Assembly (NCBI RefSeq): GCF_021538895.1 | Contig: NZ_JADDRL010000052.1 | Span: 1 to 63,324, forward strand | DNA length: 63,324 bases | Origin: Streptomyces olivochromogenes | GTDB taxonomy: Bacteria > Actinomycetota > Actinomycetes > Streptomycetales > Streptomycetaceae | Direction: 5' to 3' | In this document: positions 15,168 to 23,834 of the stretch, in pieces | Layout: each line of letters begins with the position of its first letter | Position numbering within the stretch: the first letter of the stretch is position 1 | Program-made: the position numbers and the translations under genes | Notes under the pieces: generated by a model | Databases searched by the model: none | The model's input: only the letters and a program-made list of their open reading frames with translations | Told to the model about the DNA's origin: nothing

Positions 15168-16721
15168 TCAGCGACCCGCGATGACCTCCGCCGCCGCACG
15201 GCCGCAGACCCGGGCCGCGCCGTGGGTGGCGATGTGCAGGGCGCCTCGGGGCGTGGACCGGGGCACGCCCATCTCGACCACGATCGTGTCCGGGCGGGCC
15301 GCGAGGAGGGTGTCCAGGGCCGCCGCCATCCAGGGGTGCCGGTGCTCGTCGCGGACGACGGCCACCACCCGGCGGTCCCCGGCCGCGGCCAGCGCCTGTG
15401 CCCCCGCCGTCTCCCCCGCGAAGCTGCCGGTCTCCGTGCCGGGCAGCAGACGGGCCAGCTCGGCGGCGACACCCCACGGGGTCTCGTCCCCGACGGCGAT
15501 GTTCGCGAGGGGGGTGAAGGCGGCGACGTACGGCGCCGCGGCCGACGGCTCGTACGACTCTGCGTACGTCACCCGCAGCGCCCGCCGCGCGGCGATCAGC
15601 CCGACGCCGGCCCGTACGGCACTTCCGTTCCGGCCGGCCTCGCCCTGGCCCTCGCCCACGACCGCCGACGCACCCGGGCGAACCGTGTCGTCCTTCGCGG
15701 TCTTCGCCGCCTGTGCCGTCCAGCGCGCCAGCTCCCGGACGCGCTGCGCCGCGTCCGCCAGGCGCTCCTCGGGGAGTTCGCCCGCGCGTACGGCCAGGAC
15801 CAGGGCGTCGCGCAGCCGGCGCACCGTCTCGTCGTCCGCGAGGCCGCCGCCCACGCAGATGGCGTCGGCGCCGGCCGCGATGGCGAGGACGCTGCCGCGT
15901 TCGATGCCGTAGGTGGCGGCGATGGCCTGCATCTCCATGCCGTCGGTGACGATCAGCCCGGCGTAGCCGAGCTCGCCGCGCAGCAGGTCGGTGAGGATCC
16001 GGCGGGAGAGGGTCGCGGGGCGGTCCGGGTCCAGCGCCGGGACCAGGATGTGGGCGCTCATCACGGCCCGGGTGCCGGCGGCGATCGCCGCGCGGAAGGG
16101 CACGAGTTCGCGGGCGTCCAGCAGCGCGGCCGCCGCGTCGATGCGGGGCAGCGCGTGGTGCGAGTCGACGGCGGTGTCCCCGTGCCCGGGGAAGTGCTTG
16201 GTGCAGGCCGCCACGCCGGCCGACTGGAGGCCGGTGACGTAGGCGGCGGTGTGCCGGGCGACCAGGTCGGTGTCGGCGCCGAAGGACCGTACGCCGATGA
16301 CCGGGTTGGCGGGGTTGGAGTTCACGTCCGCCGACGGGGCCCAGTTGAGGTTCACGCCGCAGGCCGCGAGGCGACGGCCGAGTTCGCGGGCCACGTCCCT
16401 GGTCAGCGCGGTGTCGTCGACCGCGCCGAGGGCGTGGTTGCCGGGGAAGCTGGAGCCCGTGCGCACCTCCAGGCGCGTGACGTCTCCTCCCTCCTCGTCG
16501 ATCGCGACCAGGACGTCGTCCCGCTCGGTGCGCAACTGTGCGGTCAGGGCGGCCAGTTGTTCCGGGGAGGCGATGTTGCGGCCGAACAGGCCCACGGAGG
16601 CGAGGCCCTCGCCGAGCCGGCGCAGCAGCCAGTCGGGGGCCGTGGTGCCGGTGAAGCCGGGCTGGAGGACGGTGAGGGCGTCGCGCGTCAGGGTGTCGGT
16701 GCCGCTGGCGAGTGTCGTCAT
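15168..16721 (-). CDS. dasD: Intracellular beta-N-acetylglucosaminidase DasD (glycoside hydrolase family 3)
   Basis: The 517-residue enzyme has no signal peptide. Its GH3 catalytic domain shows LVAIDEEGGDVTRL, the hexosaminidase hallmark KHFPGHGDTAVDSHHALP with the His acid/base dyad, and the nucleophile region LIVTDGMEMQAI. It should split imported N,N'-diacetylchitobiose into N-acetylglucosamine in the cytoplasm. It starts nine bases after the dasC stop and is the last gene of the dasABCD operon. The C-terminal 170 residues are less conserved and of unknown role. Confidence 0.92.
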   Translation of the reverse strand: MTTLASGTDTLTRDALTVLQPGFTGTTAPDWLLRRLGEGLASVGLFGRNIASPEQLAALTAQLRTERDDVLVAIDEEGGDVTRLEVRTGSSFPGNHALGAVDDTALTRDVARELGRRLAACGVNLNWAPSADVNSNPANPVIGVRSFGADTDLVARHTAAYVTGLQSAGVAACTKHFPGHGDTAVDSHHALPRIDAAAALLDARELVPFRAAIAAGTRAVMSAHILVPALDPDRPATLSRRILTDLLRGELGYAGLIVTDGMEMQAIAATYGIERGSVLAIAAGADAICVGGGLADDETVRRLRDALVLAVRAGELPEERLADAAQRVRELARWTAQAAKTAKDDTVRPGASAVVGEGQGEAGRNGSAVRAGVGLIAARRALRVTYAESYEPSAAAPYVAAFTPLANIAVGDETPWGVAAELARLLPGTETGSFAGETAGAQALAAAGDRRVVAVVRDEHRHPWMAAALDTLLAARPDTIVVEMGVPRSTPRGALHIATHGAARVCGRAAAEVIAGR

Positions 16722-16730
16722 CGGGTGGCG

Positions 16731-17573
16731 TTATCCCTTCACGGCGCCCGCGGTCAGGCCCGCGGCCATCTTGCGCTGGACGAGGAGGAAGAGGACGACG
16801 ATCGGCACGGCCATCATCGTGGCGCCGGCCATCATCGGGGCGTACTCGGTGCCGTGCTTGGTCGTGAAGTTGCCGAGCCACACGGTCGCCGTCTGGTGCT
16901 CCTGGCTGAGCAGCATGAGGGCGTACAGGTATTCGTTCCAGGCCTGGATGAAGGCGTAGACCGAGGTGGCGACCATGCCGGGGGCGAGGAGCGGGAAGAC
17001 GACGCGGACGAAGGCGCCGGTGCGGGAGCAGCCGTCGACCATCGCGGCCTCCTCCAGCTCCCGCGGGATGTTGACGATGAAGCCGCGCAGCGTCCACACC
17101 GTGAAGGGGAGGATGAAGGTCAGGTAGGTGATGATCAGGCCGGTGAGCTTGTCGTACTGATGCAGGTCGTTCAGCAGCAGGAAGACCGGGATGATCATGG
17201 CGACCAGCGGGACCATCTGCACCGCGAGGATGCCCACGATCACTATCTTGCGGCCGCGGAAGGCGAACCGGGAGATGGCGAGCGCGGCGAGCATGCCCAC
17301 GACGATGCCGATCACCACCACGGACAGGGACACCACCAGGCTGCGGCCGACCGGACCCCAGAAGTCGGCGATGTCCAGCGCGCGGCGGAAGTTGGACAGG
17401 GTCAGGCCGGTGGGCAGCAGGCTGGGGTCCGGGTCGATGGCGTCCTTGGCCGGCTTGAACGCCGTGTTCAGCATCCAGTAGACGGGGAAGCCGGCGGTGA
17501 CGAAGACCAGCAGGCCGAGGAGGTTCCAGCCGAACCTCGACCTCCGGCGGGCGGCGGGGGCGAGCGTGCTCAT
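16731..17573 (-). CDS. dasC: Chitobiose ABC transporter permease DasC
   Basis: The 280-residue permease has six membrane segments and the inner-membrane-component loop signature in the LEEAAMVDGCSRTGAFVRV stretch (EAA loop) that contacts the ATPase. The C-terminal AAGLTAGAVKG end is typical of CUT1 sugar permeases (MalG type). The ATG overlaps the dasB stop in ATGA. It works with DasB and the lipoprotein DasA; no ATPase is encoded nearby, and in streptomycetes the shared ATPase MsiK supplies energy. Confidence 0.95.
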   Translation of the reverse strand: MSTLAPAARRRSRFGWNLLGLLVFVTAGFPVYWMLNTAFKPAKDAIDPDPSLLPTGLTLSNFRRALDIADFWGPVGRSLVVSLSVVVIGIVVGMLAALAISRFAFRGRKIVIVGILAVQMVPLVAMIIPVFLLLNDLHQYDKLTGLIITYLTFILPFTVWTLRGFIVNIPRELEEAAMVDGCSRTGAFVRVVFPLLAPGMVATSVYAFIQAWNEYLYALMLLSQEHQTATVWLGNFTTKHGTEYAPMMAGATMMAVPIVVLFLLVQRKMAAGLTAGAVKG

Positions 17574-18556
17574 TCGACCTCTCCGATCTTCAGCATCTGG
17601 CGCATGTACACGGCGACCACGCCGAGCAGCAGCACCACGGTGATCAGGGCGATCGCCGAGCCCTGCGCATAGTCGTTGACCACGAAGGCGCGGTCGTACG
17701 AGTAGGTGGTCAGGAGCTGGAACTCGGCCTCCGGGTGCCCGCCCCGCATCACGAAGACCTGCGGGAAGACGCCCATGTCCCAGATGACCGACAGGGTCGT
17801 GAGCATCACGATGATCGGCTTGAGGATGGGCAGGGTGACGTACCGGAAGACGCCCCAGGAGCCCGCGCCGTCGAGGCGGGCCGCCTCCTCCAGTTCCGCC
17901 GGGACCTGAGTGAGGCCGGCGCTGAGCGTGATGACCACGAAGGGGACCGCGCCCCAGACCACCAGGAGCATGATCACGGCCAGTCCCTCGGGGCCGCTCG
18001 CGAACCAGTTGTGGCCGATCAGCTCGACGCCCGGCAGCTTGCTCAGCACTGCGTTGAGGACGCCGTAGTCGGCGTCGAAGAGCCACTTGAAGACGGTGGT
18101 GGCGACGATGACGGGCATGCCCCAGCTGGCCACCAGCGCGATGTTGACGAGGGTCTTGACCCAGCCGGAGACGCGCTGCAGCAGCAGGGCGATCAGCATG
18201 CCGAGGACCATGGTGAGGACGACCGAGCCGACCGCGAAGATCACCGTGCGCAGGACGACCTGCCAGAACTCGTCGTCCCCCAGCACCTTGGAGAAGTTGG
18301 CGAAGCCGACGGACTCGGCCGGTTTGAAGCCCCACAGCTGGGACTGCCCGAACTCCTGGAAGGACAGGGTGACCAGGCGGACCAACGGATAGCCCATGAC
18401 CAGGGCGAGGACCAGCAGACACGGCGCGAGCAGCAACCAGGGGGTGGCCGCCCCGCTCGACGTCCGCTTTCCGCGTGGCCGTTGCGGGACGTCCGGTGGC
18501 GGCGCCTGCCGCGGTGGCGGCACCTTGGCAGGGGTGGTCGTGTCTGCGGCACTCAT
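17570..18556 (-). CDS. dasB: Chitobiose ABC transporter permease DasB
   Basis: The 328-residue protein is a MalF-type CUT1 permease. About 40 hydrophilic Pro-rich residues are followed by six membrane segments. The EAA loop is seen in LEEAARLDGAGSWGVFRYV. GAGGAG lies upstream of the ATG. It forms the membrane pore with DasC for N,N'-diacetylchitobiose uptake. A 74-base gap with a strong hairpin separates it from dasA, which may lower its expression relative to the binding protein. Confidence 0.95.
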   Translation of the reverse strand: MSAADTTTPAKVPPPRQAPPPDVPQRPRGKRTSSGAATPWLLLAPCLLVLALVMGYPLVRLVTLSFQEFGQSQLWGFKPAESVGFANFSKVLGDDEFWQVVLRTVIFAVGSVVLTMVLGMLIALLLQRVSGWVKTLVNIALVASWGMPVIVATTVFKWLFDADYGVLNAVLSKLPGVELIGHNWFASGPEGLAVIMLLVVWGAVPFVVITLSAGLTQVPAELEEAARLDGAGSWGVFRYVTLPILKPIIVMLTTLSVIWDMGVFPQVFVMRGGHPEAEFQLLTTYSYDRAFVVNDYAQGSAIALITVVLLLGVVAVYMRQMLKIGEVE

Positions 18557-18594
18557 CGCGCGCTCCTCAGCGGTCCCTCGGGTCGTACGAGAGG

Positions 18595-18622
18595 CGGGGC
18601 CCTGTCGGCGGACAGGGCCCCG
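18595..18622 (-). terminator. Intra-operon hairpin between dasA and dasB
   Basis: A perfect 12-bp GC-rich stem (cggggccctgtc with gacagggccccg) with a 4-base loop lies between the dasA stop and the dasB start on the transcribed strand. It could be a partial terminator or an mRNA 3'-end stabiliser that favours dasA over dasBCD. No T run follows. Confidence 0.75.
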
Positions 18623-18630
18623 ATCTCAGA

Positions 18631-19917
18631 TCACTTGGTGTTGATGACCTTGTCGATCGCGGCGTCCGCGTCCTTCGCGGCGGCCTCGACCGACTTCTTG
18701 CCGGTGCCGATGTTCTGCAGCATGGTCTGCAGGACCTGGGCCTTCTCGACCTGGCCCCAGCCGGGGGCCATCGGGACGAACCAGTTGGACTCGGCCGCGG
18801 TGGCCGGCACGACGGTCGCCGGGTCGTTCTTCAGGGTGGCGAGGTCCGTCTTGTTGTTGGGCAGGTTGCCCTTGGCCATCAGACCCTTCTGGCCCTCGGG
18901 ACCGGTGAAGGCGTTGATCCACTCGGCGGCGACGCCCTGGGCCTTGGACTTCACCGGGATGGCGAGGTCGGAACCGCCGAGGAAGACCGGCAGGTTCTTG
19001 CCGGACGGGCCGGGCATCACGAAGTTCTCGAGGTCGTCCTTGAGCTTGCCGGTCTTGTCGTTCTTCGGGTCGGCCGCGGTCGCGCCCTCCCAGGCGGCGC
19101 CGAAGATCAGGTCCGACTTGCCCTGGCCGTAGACGATGTAGCGGTCGGACTCGTCCTTCGTCTTGTCGCCGTGCATGTACTTGTCGAGGATGGTCTTGAA
19201 CTCGTTGAGACCCTTGAGGGACTCGGGCGAGGACAGGTTCGCCTTCCACTGACCGCCGGACTCGACGGCGATGGAGCCGCCGGCGTCGTAGACGAAGGAC
19301 ATGGCCGCGTACCAGTCACGGGTGGGCTGGTACCAGGCGTTGAACTTGGCGCCCTGCTTCTTCTGGATCTTGTCCAGGTCGGAGGTCAGCTCCGTGTAGG
19401 TCTTCGGGGGCGCCTTGATGCCGGACGCGGCCGCGATGTCCTTGCGCCAGGTGCCGACCCGGCCACCGGCGTAGTACGGCACGCCGTAGGTCTTGCCGTC
19501 GTAGGTCACGGAGGCCTTGAGGCCGTCCAGCCAGGCGGAGGAGTTGCCGAACTGCGCGGCGTCGACGGGCGCGAAGGCGCCCTTGACCATGTAGCCCAGC
19601 ATCTCGGTGTTGCCCATCTCGACCACGTCGGGGGCCTTGTCGGTGGCGAGGACGGCGTCCAGCTTGGTGTTCTTGTCCGGCCAGCCGTAGTACTCGTGCT
19701 TGATCTTGATGCCGGGGTGCTTCTTCTGCACGGCGGCGTCGGCGGCCTTCACCAGGTTGGGCCAGTTGTTCTGGGCGTCCACGGTGAGCCAGACGGTCAG
19801 CTCCTTGGCGTCCGCCCCCTTGCCCGAACCGCCGTCGTCCTTCTTGTCACTGCCACACGCCGCGATGGAGACGACCATGCCCGCGATACCGATCGCGGCT
19901 ATCAGCTTGCGCTTCAC
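18631..19917 (-). CDS. dasA: Chitobiose-binding lipoprotein DasA
   Basis: The 428-residue protein is the extracellular solute-binding component (family 1) of the DasABC importer. Residues 1-20 form a lipoprotein signal peptide ending in the lipobox SIAAC, so the mature protein is tethered to the outer face of the membrane. The mature part has the family 1 binding fold, with TVWLTVDAQNNW at its start and GVPYYAGGRVGTWRKD mid-domain. A GTG start behind GAGGAGGG is chosen; an upstream extension would bury the signal peptide. Two DasR-type dyads lie 90-130 bases upstream. DasA binds N,N'-diacetylchitobiose in S. coelicolor. Confidence 0.96.
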   Translation of the reverse strand: MKRKLIAAIGIAGMVVSIAACGSDKKDDGGSGKGADAKELTVWLTVDAQNNWPNLVKAADAAVQKKHPGIKIKHEYYGWPDKNTKLDAVLATDKAPDVVEMGNTEMLGYMVKGAFAPVDAAQFGNSSAWLDGLKASVTYDGKTYGVPYYAGGRVGTWRKDIAAASGIKAPPKTYTELTSDLDKIQKKQGAKFNAWYQPTRDWYAAMSFVYDAGGSIAVESGGQWKANLSSPESLKGLNEFKTILDKYMHGDKTKDESDRYIVYGQGKSDLIFGAAWEGATAADPKNDKTGKLKDDLENFVMPGPSGKNLPVFLGGSDLAIPVKSKAQGVAAEWINAFTGPEGQKGLMAKGNLPNNKTDLATLKNDPATVVPATAAESNWFVPMAPGWGQVEKAQVLQTMLQNIGTGKKSVEAAAKDADAAIDKVINTK

Positions 19918-20008
19918 GCCACCCTCCTCAGGGATGCCACAAACCCCCCTGCCTCCCCGCGGCAAGCGCCCAACGCTTCGTACCGCCCATGGGGCCGGGA
20001 CCTGGACC

Positions 20009-20024
20009 AATGGTGTAGACCAGT
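20009..20024. promoter_or_regulatory. DasR operator (dre) 1 upstream of dasA
   Basis: AATGGTGTAGACCAGT matches the dre dyad with the core TGGTGTAGACCA. It lies about 90 bases upstream of the dasA start. Confidence 0.85.
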
Positions 20025-20032
20025 ACGGGGAG

Positions 20033-20048
20033 CTTGGCCCAGACCAAT
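20033..20048. promoter_or_regulatory. DasR operator (dre) 2 upstream of dasA
   Basis: CTTGGCCCAGACCAAT keeps both TGG and CCA half-sites at dre spacing. It lies 24 bases from dre 1, center to center, so two DasR dimers could bind nearly in phase. Confidence 0.7.
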
Positions 20049-20177
20049 AGGCCTGTCAAGGGTGTTCAAGCAGGCTCCGGGCGTCCGTGATGGGACCGAG
20101 ATATGCAGGGACCTTTCATTGCGCAAGCGACAGATCGGACGGACCAGTTCCGCTGGACCACTGCCATCGGCGACGGG

Positions 20178-20193
20178 GATGGACTAGACCAAC
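20178..20193. promoter_or_regulatory. DasR operator (dre) upstream of dasR
   Basis: GATGGACTAGACCAAC carries the core TGGACTAGACCA about 135 bases before the dasR start. It fits autoregulation of dasR. Confidence 0.82.
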
Positions 20194-20327
20194 GAGGGGC
20201 GCGAAGGTATACCAGAGGGGATCACGGAGCGTGCGGTGGACTCCTGTCGGACGAAGCCGTGCCACGATGTGAGCCGTGACCGGCGGGACGTCGGTCGCTT
20301 CGGCACCAGGAGCCGGGAAGGCAGAAC

Positions 20328-21092
20328 ATGAGCACCGACGTCAGCAGTGCGGAGAACGAGAATGGGGCTACCGTCCGTACCGCGCGCGTGCCCAAGTACT
20401 ACCGCTTGAAGAAGCACCTGCTGGACATGACGGAGACGCAGGCTCCCGGCACGCCCGTCCCGCCCGAGCGCACGCTCGCCGCCGAGTTCGACACCTCGCG
20501 CACGACCGTGCGCCAGGCCCTCCAGGAGCTGGTCGTCGAGGGCCGCCTGGAGCGCATCCAGGGCAAGGGCACCTTCGTCGCCAAGCCCAAGGTCTCCCAG
20601 GCGCTGCAACTCACCTCCTACACCGAGGACATGCGCGCCCAGGGCCTGGAGCCCACCTCGCAGCTGCTGGACATCGGCTACATCACCGCCGACGACCGGC
20701 TCGCCGTGCTGCTCGACATCACGGCCGGCGGCCGCGTGCTGCGCATCGAGCGGCTGCGCATGGCCAACGGCGAGCCGATGGCCATCGAGACCACGCACCT
20801 GTCGGCGAAGCGCTTCCCCGCGCTGCGCAGATCGCTCGTCAAGTACACGTCCCTCTACACCGCCCTCGCCGAGGTGTACGACGTCCACCTCGCGGAGGCC
20901 GAGGAGACCATCGAGACCTCGCTGGCCACCCCGCGCGAGGCGGGCCTGCTCGGCACCGACGTCGGCCTGCCGATGCTGATGCTCTCCCGGCACTCCCTGG
21001 ACCGCGAGGGCAAGCCGGTGGAGTGGGTCCGCTCCGTCTACCGCGGCGACCGCTACAAGTTCGTGGCCCGCCTCAAGCGCCCCCAGGACTAA
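20328..21092 (+). CDS. dasR: GntR/HutC-family global regulator DasR
   Basis: The 254-residue regulator has an N-terminal winged helix (about residues 20-90, with PERTLAAEFDTSRTTVRQAL as recognition region and RLERIQGKGTFVA as the wing) and a C-terminal UTRA effector domain from about 95. It binds dre sites and is released by glucosamine-6-phosphate-type ligands, linking chitin turnover to development and antibiotic production. Four dre sites in this window are upstream of genes of its own pathway, including itself. Length equals that of the S. coelicolor protein. Confidence 0.97.
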   Translation: MSTDVSSAENENGATVRTARVPKYYRLKKHLLDMTETQAPGTPVPPERTLAAEFDTSRTTVRQALQELVVEGRLERIQGKGTFVAKPKVSQALQLTSYTEDMRAQGLEPTSQLLDIGYITADDRLAVLLDITAGGRVLRIERLRMANGEPMAIETTHLSAKRFPALRRSLVKYTSLYTALAEVYDVHLAEAEETIETSLATPREAGLLGTDVGLPMLMLSRHSLDREGKPVEWVRSVYRGDRYKFVARLKRPQD

Positions 21093-21244
21093 GGCCGGTT
21101 CGGCCCCCGCGCCCCCGCTCCGGCCGTCGCTTTTGCGTCAACTTCATGGCGGGACCCCAATCTGCACCGAATCGACATACCGATAGGCAGACGAGGTCTT
21201 CCACTCGCCCGAGACAGTCGCCTAGATTGCCTGCGCATTACAGG

Positions 21245-21260
21245 TGATCAGTGGTGATCA
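21245..21260. promoter_or_regulatory. Tandem TGATCA dyad before the symporter operon
   Basis: Two TGATCA palindromes separated by GTGG lie 10 bp apart (one helical turn), just before the GAGGGGACGG ribosome-binding region of the DUF3311 gene. The arrangement suggests an operator for an unidentified regulator. Confidence 0.4.
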
Positions 21261-21281
21261 GCGAGGGGACGGAGCCGCCTG

Positions 21282-21551
21282 ATGTCAGATGCGTCCGATG
21301 TGACCGGAGCGGCGGTGGTGACGCCCCTGCGCGTCGTCATCGCCGTGTGCCTGATCGCGCCCTTCGTGGCGATGCTGTGGGTCGGCTCGTACTCCAAGAC
21401 GGACCCCGCGTTCATCGGGATCCCGTTCTTCTACTGGTACCAGATGCTGTGGGTGCCGGCCTCCACCGTGCTCACGGTGATCGCGTACCAGCTGTGGCGG
21501 CGTGACCAGCGCGCCCGCCGGGCCGCCCGGGACGGGGGTGCGTCGCGATGA
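21282..21551 (+). CDS. DUF3311 small membrane protein (symporter partner)
   Basis: The 89-residue protein has two membrane helices (IAVCLIAPFVAMLWVGSYS and FYWYQMLWVPASTVLTVIAY) and a basic tail, the DUF3311 layout. DUF3311 proteins are found almost always just before a sodium:solute symporter, as here with an ATGA overlap. They are assumed to be a small subunit or assembly factor of the transporter. Confidence 0.9.
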   Translation: MSDASDVTGAAVVTPLRVVIAVCLIAPFVAMLWVGSYSKTDPAFIGIPFFYWYQMLWVPASTVLTVIAYQLWRRDQRARRAARDGGASR

Positions 21552-23176
21552 AGGACGGTGTGAACGGCGTCGCGCTCGGCGTCTTCATCTTCTTCTTCCT
21601 GGCCGTCACGGTCATGGGCTTCCTGGCCGCGCGCTGGCGCAAGGCCGACGACGAGCACTCGCTCGACGAATGGGGCCTGGGCGGACGGTCGTTCGGTACC
21701 TGGGTCACCTGGTTCCTGCTCGGCGGCGACCTCTACACGGCGTACACCTTCGTCGCCGTCCCGGCCGCCATCTACGCGGCGGGCGCGGCCGGCTTCTTCG
21801 CCGTGCCGTACACGATCCTGGTCTACCCGCTGATCTTCACGTTCCTGCCGCGCCTGTGGTCGGTGTCCCACCGGCACGGCTACGTGACGACCTCGGACTT
21901 CGTGCGCGGCCGCTTCGGCTCGAAGGGCCTGTCGCTGGCGGTCGCCGTCACCGGCATCCTCGCCACGATGCCCTACATCGCCCTCCAACTCGTCGGCATC
22001 CAGGCCGTACTGGACGTGATGGGCGTGGGCGGCGGCGACAACACGAACTGGTTCGTGAAGGACCTCCCGCTGCTGATCGCCTTCGGCGTGCTGGCGGCCT
22101 ACACCTACTCCTCGGGCCTGCGCGCCCCCGCCCTGATCGCGTTCGTGAAGGACACGCTGATCTACATCGTCATCGCGGTGGCGATCATCTACATCCCGAT
22201 CAAGCTGGGCGGCTTCGACGACATCTTCGCCAAGGCGAGCGAGGCGTACGCGCAGACCAACCCGGCGACGGGCAAGCCGCGCGGCGCGCTGGTCCCGGCG
22301 GAGGCGGGCCAGTGGACGTACGCCACGCTGGCACTGGGCTCCGCGCTCGCGCTGTTCATGTACCCGCACTCGATCACCGCGACGCTCTCCTCGCGCAGCC
22401 GTGAGGTGATCCGCCGCAACACCACGATCCTGCCGCTGTACTCCCTCATGCTCGGCCTGCTGGCCCTGCTGGGCTTCATGGCGATCGCGGCCGGCGTCAA
22501 GGTCACCAACGGCCAGCTGGCGATCCCGCAGCTGTTCGAGAACATGTTCCCGGACTGGTTCGCGGGCGTGGCCTTCGCGGCGATCGGCATCGGGGCGCTG
22601 GTCCCGGCCGCCATCATGTCCATCGCGGCCGCGAACCTCTTCACCCGCAACATCTACAAGGACTTCATCAAGCCGGACGCGACACCCGCGCAGGAGACGA
22701 AGGTCTCCAAACTGGTCTCGCTGCTCGTCAAGGTGGGCGCCCTGGTCTTCGTGCTCACCATGGACAAGACGGTCGCCATCAACTTCCAGCTGCTGGGCGG
22801 CATCTGGATCCTGCAGACCTTCCCGGCCCTGGTCGGCGGCCTGTTCACCCGCTGGTTCCACCGCTGGGCCCTGCTCGCCGGCTGGGCGGTCGGCATGGTG
22901 TACGGCACCGTCGCCGCCTACGGCGTCGCCTCCCCGACGCAGAAGCACTTCGGCGGCTCGGCGAAGGAGATCCCCGGCATCGGCGAGATCGGCTACATCG
23001 GCCTCACGGCGTTCGTGCTGAACCTGGCCGTCACGGTGGTCCTGACCTTCGTCCTGAAGGCCGTGAAGGCTCCCGAGGGCGTCGACCAGACCAGGCCCGA
23101 GGACTACACGGCGGACGCCGGAGACCCGGGCGTCGAGGTGGAACTGCCGCCGGCCACGGCGGGCAGCGCCCACTGA
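21548..23176 (+). CDS. Sodium:solute symporter family transporter
   Basis: The 542-residue protein has about 13 membrane helices of the SSS (LeuT-fold) family. The N-terminal helix VALGVFIFFFLAVTVMGFLA is followed by the WGLGGRSFGTWVTWFLLGGD stretch near residue 45. GIGALVPAAIMSIAAANLFT contains the conserved sodium-site region. The closest functional relatives are monocarboxylate permeases; acetate, lactate or pyruvate are plausible substrates, but this is inference. It overlaps the DUF3311 gene by four bases and ends in a strong terminator. Confidence 0.9.
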   Translation: MKDGVNGVALGVFIFFFLAVTVMGFLAARWRKADDEHSLDEWGLGGRSFGTWVTWFLLGGDLYTAYTFVAVPAAIYAAGAAGFFAVPYTILVYPLIFTFLPRLWSVSHRHGYVTTSDFVRGRFGSKGLSLAVAVTGILATMPYIALQLVGIQAVLDVMGVGGGDNTNWFVKDLPLLIAFGVLAAYTYSSGLRAPALIAFVKDTLIYIVIAVAIIYIPIKLGGFDDIFAKASEAYAQTNPATGKPRGALVPAEAGQWTYATLALGSALALFMYPHSITATLSSRSREVIRRNTTILPLYSLMLGLLALLGFMAIAAGVKVTNGQLAIPQLFENMFPDWFAGVAFAAIGIGALVPAAIMSIAAANLFTRNIYKDFIKPDATPAQETKVSKLVSLLVKVGALVFVLTMDKTVAINFQLLGGIWILQTFPALVGGLFTRWFHRWALLAGWAVGMVYGTVAAYGVASPTQKHFGGSAKEIPGIGEIGYIGLTAFVLNLAVTVVLTFVLKAVKAPEGVDQTRPEDYTADAGDPGVEVELPPATAGSAH

Positions 23177-23193
23177 GCCGTACATCCTACGAG

Positions 23194-23230
23194 CGGGCCG
23201 CCGACAGCGAGAAGTCGGCGGCCCGTTGTC
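23194..23230 (+). terminator. Terminator after the symporter gene
   Basis: A perfect 12-bp stem (cgggccgccgac with gtcggcggcccg) is followed by ttgt. It begins 18 bases after the stop codon. Confidence 0.85.
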
Positions 23231-23254
23231 GTACCCACCGGGCACACTCGGTGC

Positions 23255-23761
23255 ATGGACATCGTGATCCGACCCGTATCCCCCGACGAACACGCCACCC
23301 TCGGCGAGATCACCGCCCAGGCCTATCTCCAGGACGGCCTGCTGACCTTCGGCGAGAGCGACTGGTACCTCGGCGAACTGCGCAACGTGGCCAAGCGGGC
23401 CGCCGCCGCCGACGTGCTCGTCGCCGTCACCGACGGCGAGGTGCTCGGCGGGGTCACCTTCGTGCCGTCGGGCGGCCCCATGGCCGACATAGCGGGTCCC
23501 GGGGAGGCCGAGATCCGCATGCTCGCGGTCTCCCACGCGGCCCGCGGCCGGGGTGCCGGCGAGGCGCTGGTCCGGGCCTGCGTCGACCGCGCGCGGGCCA
23601 CGCGGGGGTGCGCGGGGATCGTGCTGTCGACCCAGGAGTCGATGCACGCCGCCCACCGGATCTACGAACGGCTCGGTTTCGTCCGCGCCCCCGAGCGCGA
23701 CTGGAACCCCATTCCGGACGTCGACGACCTCATGCTGCTCACCTATGAGTTGACGCTCTGA
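23255..23761 (+). CDS. GNAT-family N-acetyltransferase
   Basis: The 168-residue protein is a single GNAT domain. Strand and loop AEIRMLAVSHAARGRGAGEALVRAC contains the acetyl-CoA pyrophosphate loop (RGRGAGEAL), and HRIYERLGFVR is motif B. It transfers an acetyl group from acetyl-CoA to an unknown amine. It is monocistronic between a terminator and the nrd leader. Confidence 0.9.
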   Translation: MDIVIRPVSPDEHATLGEITAQAYLQDGLLTFGESDWYLGELRNVAKRAAAADVLVAVTDGEVLGGVTFVPSGGPMADIAGPGEAEIRMLAVSHAARGRGAGEALVRACVDRARATRGCAGIVLSTQESMHAAHRIYERLGFVRAPERDWNPIPDVDDLMLLTYELTL

Positions 23762-23781
23762 CACGCTCCGGAGTCGCCACG

Positions 23782-23797
23782 ACACAACATATGGGGG
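23782..23797. promoter_or_regulatory. NrdR box 1
   Basis: ACACAACATATGGGGG matches the NrdR box pattern acaCwAtATaTwGtgt at the strongly conserved positions. It is 31 bp, start to start, from a second box, the phased tandem arrangement known for the ATP/dATP-sensing repressor NrdR. Confidence 0.75.
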
Positions 23798-23812
23798 TGC
23801 TGTCTCCACCCG

Positions 23813-23828
23813 GCACTAGATGTATGCT
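23813..23828. promoter_or_regulatory. NrdR box 2
   Basis: GCACTAGATGTATGCT is a weaker NrdR box three helical turns downstream of box 1. It touches the start of the riboswitch and probably overlaps the core promoter (TAGATG or TATGCT as -10). Confidence 0.65.
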
Positions 23829-23834
23829 CATGCT

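Noticed and set aside
15222..17672. Very long plus-strand frame (over 800 codons) opposite dasD and dasC
   Set aside because: Only a consequence of GC-rich third positions; the opposite strand encodes complete GH3 and permease domains.
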